A stretch of 64,000 bases of DNA. Source: Streptomyces antibioticus (GTDB lineage Bacteria; Actinomycetota; Actinomycetes; Streptomycetales; Streptomycetaceae). The position numbers and the translations under genes are program-made. Where the stretch lies: contig NZ_KQ948427.1 in the NCBI RefSeq assembly GCF_001514065.1, positions 422,474-486,473 of the forward strand, in the 5' to 3' direction. The notes below the pieces were generated by a model. The model ran no database searches. It was not told the origin of the DNA and worked only from the letters and a program-made list of their open reading frames with translations. The number at the start of each line of letters is the position of its first letter. The first letter of the stretch is position 1. Shown here in pieces: positions 17,751 to 25,982 of this stretch.

Positions 17751-17777
17751 CACACCTTCTGTTCGCCTCGCAAGCCC

Positions 17778-17806
17778 TTGACACTCAGCATCGACGGCTC
17801 CATGGT
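17778..17806 (+). promoter_or_regulatory. Putative promoter TTGACA-N17-CATGGT
   Basis: -35 TTGACA (17778-17783) and -10-like CATGGT (17801-17806), 17 bp apart, drive the oxidoreductase. The dyad operator lies 13 bp downstream. Confidence 0.5.
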
Positions 17807-17819
17807 GAGGCCACCGGAG

Positions 17820-17837
17820 CTTTGGAACGGTCCAAAG
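17820..17837. promoter_or_regulatory. LacI-family operator (CTTTGGAACGGTCCAAAG)
   Basis: Perfect arms CTTTGGA/TCCAAAG around ACGG, with a central CG as in most LacI operators. It is placed just downstream of the promoter and upstream of the oxidoreductase. Confidence 0.7.
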
Positions 17838-17869
17838 CTCCAGGACAGGTACGAGGAAGGGCGGTCATC

Positions 17870-19021
17870 GTGGACAGGCTCGGCATCGCCGTGGTGGGTT
17901 TCGGCTGGATGGGGCGGGTGCACACCCAGGCCTACGCCCGGCTGCCGCACCACTTCCCGCAGCTGCCGCTGCGGCCGGAGCTCGTCACGGTCGCCGACGA
18001 GGTGCCCGGCCGCGCCGAGCAGGCCGCGGAGCAGTACGGCTTCGCGTCCGCGACCCGTGACTGGCGCGAGGTGGCCGCCGACCCGCGGGTGCGGGCCGTG
18101 AGCATCACCGCCCCGAACTTCCTGCACCGCGAGATCGGTGTCGCGATGGCCGAGGCGGGCAAGCACATCTGGATCGAGAAGCCGGTCGGCCTGACCGCCC
18201 GCGACGCCGGCGCGGTGGCCGACGCGGTCGCCAAGGCCGGCGTCCAGGGCACGGTCGGCTTCAACTACCGCAACGCGCCCGCCGTCCAGGCCGCCCGGGA
18301 GCTGATCGCCGCCGGCGAGATCGGCACCGTCACGCACATCCGCATCCGCCTCTTCAGCGACTACGCCGCCCACCCCGAGGGGGCCCTGACCTGGCGGTAC
18401 GAGCTGGAGCGCGGCGGCAGCGGAGTGCTGGGCGACCTCGCCTCGCACGGCGTGGACCTCGCGCGCCACCTCCTCGGCGACATCGAGTCGCTCACCGCCG
18501 ACACCGCGATCTTCGTCCCCGAGCGGGCCCGCCCCACCGGCGCCACCGCGGGCCACACCCGCGCGACGGGCGGGGAGCTGGGCCCGGTCGAGAACGACGA
18601 CTACGTCAACTGCCTCCTCCGCTTCTCCTCCGGCGCCCGAGGCGTCCTGGAGGCCTGCCGGGTCTCGGTCGGCGAACAGAACAACTACGGCTTCGAGATC
18701 CACGGCACCACCGGCGCCGTCTTCTGGGACTACCGCCGCATGGGCGAGCTCGGCGTCAGCCGCGGCACGGCCTACCAGGACCAGCCCGTCAGCACGCTCT
18801 ACGTCGGCCCGGGCGCGGGCGAGTTCGGCGCCTTCCAGCCGGGCTCGGCCAACACCATGGGCTACAACGACCTGAAGGTGATCGAGGCGTACGGGTTCCT
18901 CCGGTCGATCGCCGAGGGGGCGCCGTACGGCGCGACGCTCCAGGACGCGGTGGCGAGCGCGGCGGCGCTGGACGCGATGACGCGGTCCGCGGAGCGGCGG
19001 GCTTGGGTGGACCTCATGTGA
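17870..19021 (+). CDS. Gfo/Idh/MocA-family oxidoreductase
   Basis: 383 residues. The N-terminal Rossmann motif is GFGWMGRVH (10-18) and IEKPVGL is the family EKP signature (about 103-109); the C-terminal half is an alpha/beta substrate domain with GDLASHGVDLARHL. These enzymes oxidise or reduce sugars and inositols with NAD(P). GTG 17870 follows AGGAAGG. The stop overlaps the start of the next, damaged oxidoreductase (GTGA), so an operon of related enzymes was once intact here. It is controlled by the LacI sites above. Confidence 0.9.
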   Translation: MDRLGIAVVGFGWMGRVHTQAYARLPHHFPQLPLRPELVTVADEVPGRAEQAAEQYGFASATRDWREVAADPRVRAVSITAPNFLHREIGVAMAEAGKHIWIEKPVGLTARDAGAVADAVAKAGVQGTVGFNYRNAPAVQAARELIAAGEIGTVTHIRIRLFSDYAAHPEGALTWRYELERGGSGVLGDLASHGVDLARHLLGDIESLTADTAIFVPERARPTGATAGHTRATGGELGPVENDDYVNCLLRFSSGARGVLEACRVSVGEQNNYGFEIHGTTGAVFWDYRRMGELGVSRGTAYQDQPVSTLYVGPGAGEFGAFQPGSANTMGYNDLKVIEAYGFLRSIAEGAPYGATLQDAVASAAALDAMTRSAERRAWVDLM

Positions 19022-19905
19022 GCGCGAGCGCGCTGCGCGTCGGGGTGGTCGGTGCGGGCAGCATGGGTGCCGATCACGCCCGTACGCTGCACCGCTGGGC
19101 CTCCGGCGCCGAAGTGGCCTTGGCCGCCGACGTGGACGCGGAGCGGGCAGCCGCGGTGGCCGCCGAGACGGGCGCCCGCGGCACCACCGACGCCCATGAG
19201 CTCATCACCGATCCGGACGTGGACGCCATCGTCATCGCCTCCCACGACTCCACGCACGCCGACCGGGCGATCGCCGCGGTGCGCGCGGGAAGCCACCCGG
19301 CGTACGTCGAGCTGAAGACGGCGCTCGCGTCGGGGACCCACGGAGCGCCCTTGCTGCTGCACTGCGTCAGCCGGGGTGTCGCCTCCGCCCCCGGCTGCAC
19401 CGACGAGTTCAGTGTCACCGGGTCGGCGATCCATGAGTTCGACACCGTTCCGTGGCTGCTGGACTCCCCGGTGGTGGAGGTGAGCTGGCATGCGGGCCGC
19501 AGCACCTCCACGGTGACCGGACTGCGGGACCCGCAGCTCATGCTGCTCCGCACGGCGGACGGCGCCCTGACGACCGTCGAGACCTTCCTCAATGCCGGTT
19601 ACGGCTACGACGTCGGCTGCGAGGTGGTCACCGAACACGGCACCCTCGCCCTGACCGACCCCGCCCGCCTGGTCACCACGCGTCCCGGACCCGCTCCACC
19701 GCCCACCCCGCCGACTGGCGCCCGCGTTTCGCCGACGCCTACCGCCTCGAACTCCAGGCGTGGAGCGACGCGGTGCGGGCCGGCCGCCCGTCGCCGCTGG
19801 CGTCGGCGCACGACGGCCTGGTGGCGGGGGCGGTCTCGGAGGCGGTGATCGCGTCCATGAAGGACGGGGGGCGCGTGGTCGGTGTCGAGGTGCCGCCGTG
19901 TCGTG
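19018..19905 (+). pseudogene. Decayed Gfo/Idh/MocA oxidoreductase (inositol dehydrogenase-like)
   Basis: GTG 19018 overlaps the previous stop. The Rossmann part VGAGSMGADHA is intact, but near 19290 the chain jumps from AVRAGSH directly to PAYVELK. The EKP-containing block of about 50 residues found in relatives is missing, an in-frame deletion. Near 19680-19705 the reading frame shifts: the family-like tail ADWRPRFADAYRLELQAW and AHDGLVAGAVSEAVIASM continue in another frame, while the original frame gives proline/arginine-rich noise. No clean stop follows the true tail. Two independent lesions make a functional product very unlikely. Confidence 0.85.
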
Positions 19906-20001
19906 GAGTCTCGCCGCCCCGCATTGTGCCGTCCCCCTCGCAGGTGACCTCGTATGCCCGCCTTCCCGCTGACCCTCCCGACACCTCGCACCCCACCTTC
20001 C

Positions 20002-20701
20002 ATGGACGCCCCGCCCCTGCGCTGGGGCGTCCTGGGCACCGGCTGGATCGCCGAGCCCTTCGTCGCCTCCGTCCAGCGGCACACCCGGCAGCGCTTCACG
20101 GCCGTCGCCTCCCGCGCCGCCGGCCGCGCCAAGGCCTTCGCCGAACGGCACGGCATCCCGGCCGGCTAAGGGTCGTACGAGGAGCTGGTCGCGGCCTCGG
20201 ACGTCGACGTGGTGTGCGTCGCCACGGAGCACACCGCCCACCTCGCTTGCGCCCGCCTCGCCCTGGAAGCGGGCAAGCACACTCGTGGAGAAGCCGCTTG
20301 CGCTCGACGCGTCCGAGGCGGCGCGGATCGCCGAACTGGCCTCGGCGCGCGGCCTGTTCTGCGCGGAGGCCCTCTGGACTCTCTACCTGCCGAAATTCGA
20401 CGTCGTCCGGCAGTTTCTCGAGTCCGGCGTCCTCGGCGACATCCACACGGTCCTGGCCGAGCCCGGCGATCTGGCGCTGACCCCGTCCGGTGGCGGTACG
20501 ACGCTGGCGTACACGGAACCCCGGACCGCCCATGAGGGCCTGCAGTTCGAGGCCGCCGAGGTCGCCCAGTGCGTCAGCGACGGGCAACTCCAGACGCCGC
20601 TGCGCCCGTTGGCCGACTCCTTGACCATGCTCCAGGCGAAGGACGAGCTCCGCCGGACGGCCGGCATCCGCCGTCCGACCGCTGGGGAAGCAGCGCGATG
20701 A
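20002..20701 (+). pseudogene. Second decayed Gfo/Idh/MocA oxidoreductase
   Basis: The frame starts at ATG 20002 with RWGVLGTGWIAEPFV. It is broken by TAA at 20167-20169 (GIPAG-stop-GSYEEL). The same frame resumes to LALEAGKHT, and a +1 shift near 20280 then puts VEKPLALDASEAARI in another frame (from 20285). After VLGDIHTVLAEPGDLA it jumps to TPSGGGTTLAYTEPR, an apparent further internal deletion. The nonsense codon, frameshift and deletion together show a dead gene. It follows another dead relative, so this stretch is decaying. Confidence 0.87.
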
Positions 20702-20754
20702 GCCATGTCACAGACTCCTCGACGGCGATCGGGACAAGTTACGGAGTAGGTTGA

Positions 20755-20768
20755 GTTCAAATTTGAAC
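20755..20768. promoter_or_regulatory. Perfect palindrome GTTCAAATTTGAAC, MarR-type operator candidate
   Basis: A 14-bp perfect palindrome within TTGAG-TTCAAATTTGAA-CAAC, just downstream of TAGGTT (20747-20752, possible -10) and upstream of the TIGR01777 gene. AT-rich TTCAA/TTGAA dyads are typical of MarR-family sites. No MarR gene is in this window. Confidence 0.55.
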
Positions 20769-20803
20769 AACTAAGGTGCACAACCCCAGCCTGGGAGGAC
20801 GCC

Positions 20804-21718
20804 ATGCGCGTCGCGATCACCGGATCCACCGGACTCATCGGTTCCGCCCTCACCCACTCACTCCTCGCCGACGGCCATGCCGTCGTCCGCCTCGTGCGCG
20901 GCCGATCGGCCGTCACCCTCGGGGGCGGTCACGAGTCGGCCTGGTGGGACCCGGTCGGCGGCGAGGTCCAGCCCGGCGCGCTGGACGGGGTCGACGCGGT
21001 CGTGCACCTGGCGGGCGCCGGAATCGGGGACCAGCGCTGGAACGCCGCGTACAAGGCGGAGATCCGCCGCAGCCGTACCGCCGGGACCGAGACGATCGCG
21101 CTGGCCTGCGCCGAGGCGGCCACACTCCCTCGCGTGCTCGTCTCCGCGTCCGCGACCGGCTACTACGGCGACACCGGTGACCTGGTCATCGCGGAGAGCG
21201 CGCCCGCGGGGGACGACTTCCTGGCGGACGTGTGCGCCGCCTGGGAGGGCGCCGCCGATCCGGCGCGGGAGGCCGGAGTCCGGGTGGTGCATCCGCGCAC
21301 CGGCCTCGTCGTCTCCGCGAAGGGCGGCGCCTTCGGCACGCTCCTGCCGCTGTTCCGCTTCGGCCTCGGGGGCCGGCTCGGCTCGGGCGAGCAGTACTGG
21401 CCGTTCATCTCGCTCACCGACCACGTGGCAGCGCTGCGTTTCGTGATCGCCGCCGAGGATGTGTCCGGTCCGGTCAACTTCACGGCCCCGCAGCCCGTCA
21501 CCAACAGCGAGGTCACTCAGGCGCTGGGCCGCGCACTGCACCGTCCGACGCTCGCCGCCGTTCCCTCCTTCGCACTCAGGGCGGCGCTCGGCGAGTTCGC
21601 CACGAGCATCACGTGCAGCTGCCGCGCGGTTCCGTCGGCACTGCTCAAGGCCGGCTTCGACTTCGCCCGTCCGACGATCGACGAGGCGCTCGGGTCGGTG
21701 TCGCGCGCGCGGAACTGA
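20804..21718 (+). CDS. TIGR01777-family NAD-dependent epimerase/dehydratase-like protein
   Basis: 304 residues. N-terminal ITGSTGLIGSALTHSLL (4-20) is the SDR-type NAD(P) motif, then VVHLAGAGIGDQRWN and SASATGYYGDTG, both hallmarks of the YfcH/TIGR01777 group; GLVVSAKGGAF follows. The exact reaction of this group is not established, so no function is assigned. ATG 20804 has GGGAGGA upstream. It sits under a palindromic site (20755) and stands alone between dead genes and the second half of the polysaccharide cluster. Confidence 0.85.
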   Translation: MRVAITGSTGLIGSALTHSLLADGHAVVRLVRGRSAVTLGGGHESAWWDPVGGEVQPGALDGVDAVVHLAGAGIGDQRWNAAYKAEIRRSRTAGTETIALACAEAATLPRVLVSASATGYYGDTGDLVIAESAPAGDDFLADVCAAWEGAADPAREAGVRVVHPRTGLVVSAKGGAFGTLLPLFRFGLGGRLGSGEQYWPFISLTDHVAALRFVIAAEDVSGPVNFTAPQPVTNSEVTQALGRALHRPTLAAVPSFALRAALGEFATSITCSCRAVPSALLKAGFDFARPTIDEALGSVSRARN

Positions 21719-21825
21719 ACATCGCGGGGTACGGCCCGACACCAGGCGGGTGTACACGCGGGCGCGGCACGATCCGACACGGTACCGACGCCGGTCGCGA
21801 CCCCTTCTCGCCCTGAGATGATATC

Positions 21826-21844
21826 GTATATTTACGATGTAAAC
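21826..21844. promoter_or_regulatory. Shared operator copy 4 (GTATATTTACGATGTAAAC)
   Basis: 48 bp upstream of the oxygenase start. Core ATTTAC-GAT-GTAAAC. It is the first element of polysaccharide part B and the only one whose flanking promoter boxes are unclear (TATCGT at 21823-21828 overlaps it). Confidence 0.78.
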
Positions 21845-21891
21845 AGGAATACGTCTTCACCTGTACCCCTCGACACCAAGGGTGACGAGCA

Positions 21892-22704
21892 ATGTTTGAG
21901 ACATACCGCTTCTCGAACGATCAACTGTTCCCGCTCGCCGACCGGTCTCGCGACCGCTTCCGCAGCGCGGAACCCTTCCCCCATGTCGTCATCGACGACT
22001 TCCTGCCCGAGTGGGTCCTGGACCAGGTCGTGGCGGAGTTCCCCGGACCCGGCGATGCCCCCTGGAAGCAGTTCGACAAGTCCACCTCGAAGAAGCTGGC
22101 CAGCGAAGGGGATGCGCTCTTCGGTGAGTTCAGCCGTCATCTGCTGGCGGAGTTCAACGGTGCGACCTTCCTCGGCTTCCTGGAGCGGCTGACCGGAATC
22201 GACGGTCTCGTACCGGACCCGTACTTCGAGGGCGGGGGCCTGCACCAGATCGAGCGGGGCGGCTTCCTCAAGGTGCACGCCGACTTCAACTGGCAGCCCA
22301 AACTGCGCCTCGACCGACGGCTGAACGTCCTCGTCTACCTGAACCGGAACTGGCAGGAGTCGTACGGGGGTGCTCTGGAACTGTGGGATCGGGAGATGAC
22401 CCACGCGGTTACGGAAGTCTTTCCCGTCTTCAATCGCTTCGTCGTCTTCGCCACGACGGACTTCGCCTACCACGGCCATCCCGAGCCGCTGACCTGCCCG
22501 CCCGATCTGACTCGGCGGTCGCTCGCCCTCTACTACTACAGCAACGGCCGCCCGGCGGAGGAACGCAGCCCCGAGCACAGCACTCTCTACCAGCAGCGCC
22601 CGGGCGAGCGTCAGGGGCGCGCACGCAGGACGGTCGAGCGCGTGACCCCGCCCGTCCTGTTGGACGCCGCACGGAACGCACGGCGTCGGGTGCGGGCCCA
22701 CTAG
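21892..22704 (+). CDS. 2-oxoglutarate/Fe(II)-dependent oxygenase-like protein
   Basis: 270 residues. The double-stranded beta-helix pattern is clear: the Fe ligands fit His129 and Asp131 (VHADF), and the distal His is His194 (YHGHPEPL); RRSLALYYYSNG has the arginine expected to bind 2-oxoglutarate. Such enzymes hydroxylate or epimerise small molecules, sugars or proteins. As the first gene of an operon with a GT2 and a methyltransferase, it probably modifies the glycan or its lipid-linked precursor; the substrate is unknown. ATG 21892, with a weak AGG-like RBS. Confidence 0.85.
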   Translation: MFETYRFSNDQLFPLADRSRDRFRSAEPFPHVVIDDFLPEWVLDQVVAEFPGPGDAPWKQFDKSTSKKLASEGDALFGEFSRHLLAEFNGATFLGFLERLTGIDGLVPDPYFEGGGLHQIERGGFLKVHADFNWQPKLRLDRRLNVLVYLNRNWQESYGGALELWDREMTHAVTEVFPVFNRFVVFATTDFAYHGHPEPLTCPPDLTRRSLALYYYSNGRPAEERSPEHSTLYQQRPGERQGRARRTVERVTPPVLLDAARNARRRVRAH

Positions 22705-22759
22705 CCGCCCCGTCGAACAGGTGCGCCGGAGATCCAGACGACTCCGAGGAGGCGCGGCC

Positions 22760-23812
22760 GTGGTGAAGCAGATACCGGCGAGGAACAGGACGAGCCCTGC
22801 TCCCACGCCATCCGCCGGGGCAACGGAGGCACTGCCCGGCCTCGACATCGTGGTGGTCAACTGGAACACGGGCGAATTTCTGCGGAACTGCCTGCTCTCC
22901 ATCGCGGCCTCCCGGCACACAGCCTTCACGCTGGACTCGGTCATCGTGGTGGACAACTCCTCCAGCGACGGATCCGCAGACCGAACCGACGACGTGCCAC
23001 TGCCACAACTGCACGTCATTCACAATGCCGAGAATCTCGGATTCGCGACCGCTTGCAACCAGGGTGCCAAAGAGGGAACCGCACCCTTCGTGCTGTTCCT
23101 CAACCCGGACACGACGTTGTTTCCGGAGACACTCGATCGGGTGCTCAGTTTCCTTGCGCTTCCCGAGGCGGCACGCGTGGGTATCTGTGGCGGGCAGATG
23201 ATCGGCGACGACGGGAAACTTCAGGCATCATGTGCCCGGTTTCCCCGACTGCCGATGTTCCTGGCAAAGGCGACCGGTGCCGCCCGGCTGCTCCCGTCGC
23301 TCACGCCAAGTCAATGGATTTCGGTCGACGAGATCAAGGAAAGCCAACCGGTGGACCATGTGATCGGCGCCTTTTTCCTTATGCGGCGGCCGTTGTTCGA
23401 AGATCTCGGAGGCTTCGACGAGCGCTTCTTCCTCTACTACGAGGAGATCGAGCTCGCCTACCGGGCCAGAATAGCCGGGTTTCTCAGCTATTTCCTCGCG
23501 GATGCCCCTGTGATCCACAAGGGCAATGTGAGCTCATCACAGATAATCGGCCCCCGCATCTTCTATGTTCTGCACGGCAGGACGGAATTTGCCCGACTGT
23601 ACTGGCCGCGGCGGCAGACGCTGACCCTGACAGCGATGACCCTTCTCATTGAATTCCCCAGCCGACTCGCACTCGCACTGGCAAGGAGAAGGGGACATGA
23701 AGTCCGCGCTGTCGCAGTGGCGTTCCGGCTGTACACAAAATATGTGGCCGCCGTGATACAGCAGAACCACAGCCATCGGCCGAAAAGGTCGAGGAGGCGG
23801 CATGTGCACTAA
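22760..23812 (+). CDS. Family 2 glycosyltransferase (rhamnosyltransferase-like)
   Basis: 350 residues of the GT-A type: VVVNWNTGEFLRNCLLSI near the N-terminus, VVDNSSSDGSAD, then FLNPDTTLF with the DxD-like motif, and GAFFLMRR/FDERFFLYYEEIELAYRARIAG, typical of rhamnosyltransferase-like GT2 proteins. A basic tail follows. GTG 22760 has GAGGAGG upstream (GTG 22763 also fits); 55 bp after the oxygenase. The end overlaps the methyltransferase by 11 bp, so translation is coupled. Confidence 0.88.
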   Translation: MVKQIPARNRTSPAPTPSAGATEALPGLDIVVVNWNTGEFLRNCLLSIAASRHTAFTLDSVIVVDNSSSDGSADRTDDVPLPQLHVIHNAENLGFATACNQGAKEGTAPFVLFLNPDTTLFPETLDRVLSFLALPEAARVGICGGQMIGDDGKLQASCARFPRLPMFLAKATGAARLLPSLTPSQWISVDEIKESQPVDHVIGAFFLMRRPLFEDLGGFDERFFLYYEEIELAYRARIAGFLSYFLADAPVIHKGNVSSSQIIGPRIFYVLHGRTEFARLYWPRRQTLTLTAMTLLIEFPSRLALALARRRGHEVRAVAVAFRLYTKYVAAVIQQNHSHRPKRSRRRHVH

Positions 23813-24512
23813 TGGATGCATCGAATTCGCGCGAACTCACCTGAGCCGGACAGATGTTTCCGGCAAGCCGGTACTGGAAGTCGGTTCGTGCGACGTCAAT
23901 GGAACCATCAGGCGGTTGGTGGAATCACTGGGCCCAGCCAAATACGTCGGCGTCGACATCGTCTCGGGCCCCGGCGTCGACCTGATCTGCCCGGCAGAGA
24001 AGCTCGTCGAGCGATTCGGCAACGAGTCATTCGACGTCGTCGTGACCACCGAAATGCTTGAACATGTCCGCGACTGGCGCACCGTCATTCATAACCTCAA
24101 AAATGTGCTGCGCCCCGGAGGAATCCTACTCATCACCACCAGATCGCGCGGATTCCATTTCCACGGCTATCCCGCAGACTTCTGGAGATACGAAGTATCT
24201 GATATTTCTCGGATACTCGCGGATATGACACTGGAGTCCGTCGAGTCCGATTCCAGCGACTCACCAGGCGTGTTCGTCAGGGCTCGGCGTCCCGAGAATT
24301 TCACGGAGCAGGCAACCGCCGACATTCGCCTGTATTCGGCCGTACGGCATCGCAGAACTCATTCCGCAACGCTGCCCGACGTGATCGTGAGCAGGGGTCT
24401 GAGCCGGGCGAAGTCCGCTGCGTGCCGGTGGCTTCCCCTCTCGCTGCAACGCGGTGCCCGACGGGGGTTCGACTCGCTGGCCTCGGGCTTCGGAGTCAGG
24501 CCTGGCCGCTAG
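23802..24512 (+). CDS. Class I SAM-dependent methyltransferase
   Basis: 236 residues. VLEVGSCDVNG (motif I, about 24-34), YVGVDIVSGPGVDLI, FDVVVTTEMLEHV (about 77-89) and LRPGGILLITT give a clear Rossmann methyltransferase fold. It probably O-methylates a sugar of the glycan. It overlaps the GT2 stop at its start and the convergent GT4 gene (24496) at its end by 17 bp. Confidence 0.85.
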   Translation: MCTNGCIEFARTHLSRTDVSGKPVLEVGSCDVNGTIRRLVESLGPAKYVGVDIVSGPGVDLICPAEKLVERFGNESFDVVVTTEMLEHVRDWRTVIHNLKNVLRPGGILLITTRSRGFHFHGYPADFWRYEVSDISRILADMTLESVESDSSDSPGVFVRARRPENFTEQATADIRLYSAVRHRRTHSATLPDVIVSRGLSRAKSAACRWLPLSLQRGARRGFDSLASGFGVRPGR

Positions 24513-25692
24513 CAGCTCGTGCCGGAATCCGCCCCTTGCCTTCCGACAACCCGTCCAGCAGTTGCCCCAGGGGTTGCAGGGTGCGGTTCCAGTCCAACCG
24601 CCGCGCCTGTTCATACGCCTCGTCACTGATCGCCCGCCACTTCCTCTCATCACTCAGCGCCTCGATCACGGAGACGAAATCGTCCTCGGTATAGGGAACC
24701 GACCCTTGCAGAAGGTCGAGGTTGCGCCGCCAACCGGGGACCAGGGTAGGGAGACCGTACGCCAGGTAGTGCAGATGCTTGGCCGAGAATCCTTCCTCAC
24801 GGATGGGGTCCCGGGTGCAGGTGATCAACCCGAACTGGTAGTCGCGCAGGACCTCGGCGGATGCGTAGCCCCGGTAGTCGAGTCCCAAGGACGGGTCAGG
24901 GGGCGGTCCGCCATATACGTCGATATACGGATACATCCGGGAAAGCCGTGACAGCAGGGGAAGGTTGATGAAATGCCCGGCGAGCGAGCCGAGGTAGGCC
25001 ACGCGCGGCGGACCGGAGAAGCGTGCCCGGTCGGGCGAAGGTGTGCATCCCCAGTTCAGCTGAAGGAAGTTGTTCCCGCTGATCCCGTACCGTGCCTGTG
25101 CGTACCGGCCGTACGTCTCCCAGGAGAACGACAGGTGCTCCATGCTTTCGAGGAAGCCCTTCTCCCAGTTTTGGAACTTCCGATGCTGCCGGGCGGTGAG
25201 CCGGCCCTCGTTGAGCACTTCGTCGGCCCAGGGGTTGGGACAGTCGTAGAGGGTCTTCGCGGAAGTGGCCGTCGTCAGCACTCCCGCGTCATAGGGGGTC
25301 TCACAGATGACGAGGTCGTAGTCATCCAGCGCGAGATCACGACTGAGGATGTGGCGGCGCAGACGGTGGTCTGTCAGCAGCACGTGATGAGAGAGGTGAC
25401 GGCGCCCGAATCCCCACCGGCGGGTGAGCAGTTTGGAGGCGACGTCGTTCACATAGAGCATCAACTTCAGGGGATGCGGGGATCCCGGGAGCATTCGCCC
25501 GAGGGAGCCCGCCGTCCTGGACGCCCGTGCCAGGCAGTAGGTGTCCACCATGTGTACGTCACGACCGTGTTCCCGCAGATACCGCTCAATGGCCAGGGGC
25601 TTGACGCTGTTGGCGTACCCATCGAGCTGAGCCACGATCAGGATGCGCTGGGGCTGGCCGTTGTCGCGCCCCGGCGAGGTCGTCGCGGTCAT
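24496..25692 (-). CDS. Glycosyltransferase, GT-B type
   Basis: 398 residues. N-terminal RILIVAQLDGYANSVK is a GT-B start, followed by a LYDCPNPWADE segment. The C-terminal half has PRVAYLGSLAG, YPYIDVYGG and AKHLHYLAYGLPTLVPGW, the donor-binding region of GT4-like transferases. Probably adds a sugar to the repeat unit. ATG 25692 follows GGAAGGAGG by 6 nt, an excellent RBS. It has its own promoter (TTGACT 25793-25798, CAGTGT 25770-25775) with the shared operator at 25747, and converges on the methyltransferase. Confidence 0.85.
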   Translation of the reverse strand: MTATTSPGRDNGQPQRILIVAQLDGYANSVKPLAIERYLREHGRDVHMVDTYCLARASRTAGSLGRMLPGSPHPLKLMLYVNDVASKLLTRRWGFGRRHLSHHVLLTDHRLRRHILSRDLALDDYDLVICETPYDAGVLTTATSAKTLYDCPNPWADEVLNEGRLTARQHRKFQNWEKGFLESMEHLSFSWETYGRYAQARYGISGNNFLQLNWGCTPSPDRARFSGPPRVAYLGSLAGHFINLPLLSRLSRMYPYIDVYGGPPPDPSLGLDYRGYASAEVLRDYQFGLITCTRDPIREEGFSAKHLHYLAYGLPTLVPGWRRNLDLLQGSVPYTEDDFVSVIEALSDERKWRAISDEAYEQARRLDWNRTLQPLGQLLDGLSEGKGRIPARAASGQA

Positions 25693-25746
25693 GGTGCCTC
25701 CTTCCCAGGGCGGGCATGCAGAGGTGGGCCGAGATCTCCAAGGCCA

Positions 25747-25765
25747 TATATTTACGACGTATACT
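25747..25765. promoter_or_regulatory. Shared operator copy 5 (ATATATTTACGACGTATAC)
   Basis: Overlaps the predicted transcription start of the minus-strand glycosyltransferase, as at copy 3. The distance to TTGACT (27 bp) is the same. It also lies 218 bp upstream of the beta-helix gene on the plus strand. Confidence 0.78.
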
Positions 25766-25769
25766 TACA

Positions 25770-25798
25770 CACTGATCCCGCAATCGCGCAAAGTCAAT
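25770..25798 (-). promoter_or_regulatory. Putative promoter of the GT-B gene (TTGACT-N17-CAGTGT)
   Basis: Minus strand: -35 TTGACT (25793-25798) and -10-like CAGTGT (25770-25775), 17 bp apart. Same boxes, spacing and operator distance as the fusion-operon promoter at 11565-11593. Confidence 0.5.
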
Positions 25799-25982
25799 AC
25801 GATGCGCAGCTAAAAGAGATCACCGTATTCGATGTCACAATTTGAAGATCAATTCAAGGAAAGTCCAGGACGGGCAGCCTGGCCATTCGGCAGATCTGGA
25901 CTAGAGTGCGGCAACCGAGTTTCGTCCGCCGAGGTCGCCTACCGAGGAGTTTTAGGTTTTGTTCCGAGCACAGAGATCACCG

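Noticed and set aside
21826-21844. TTGACT boxes at operator copy 4
   Set aside because: At 27 bp upstream the bases are GGTCGC, so the shared promoter pattern does not hold for this site.
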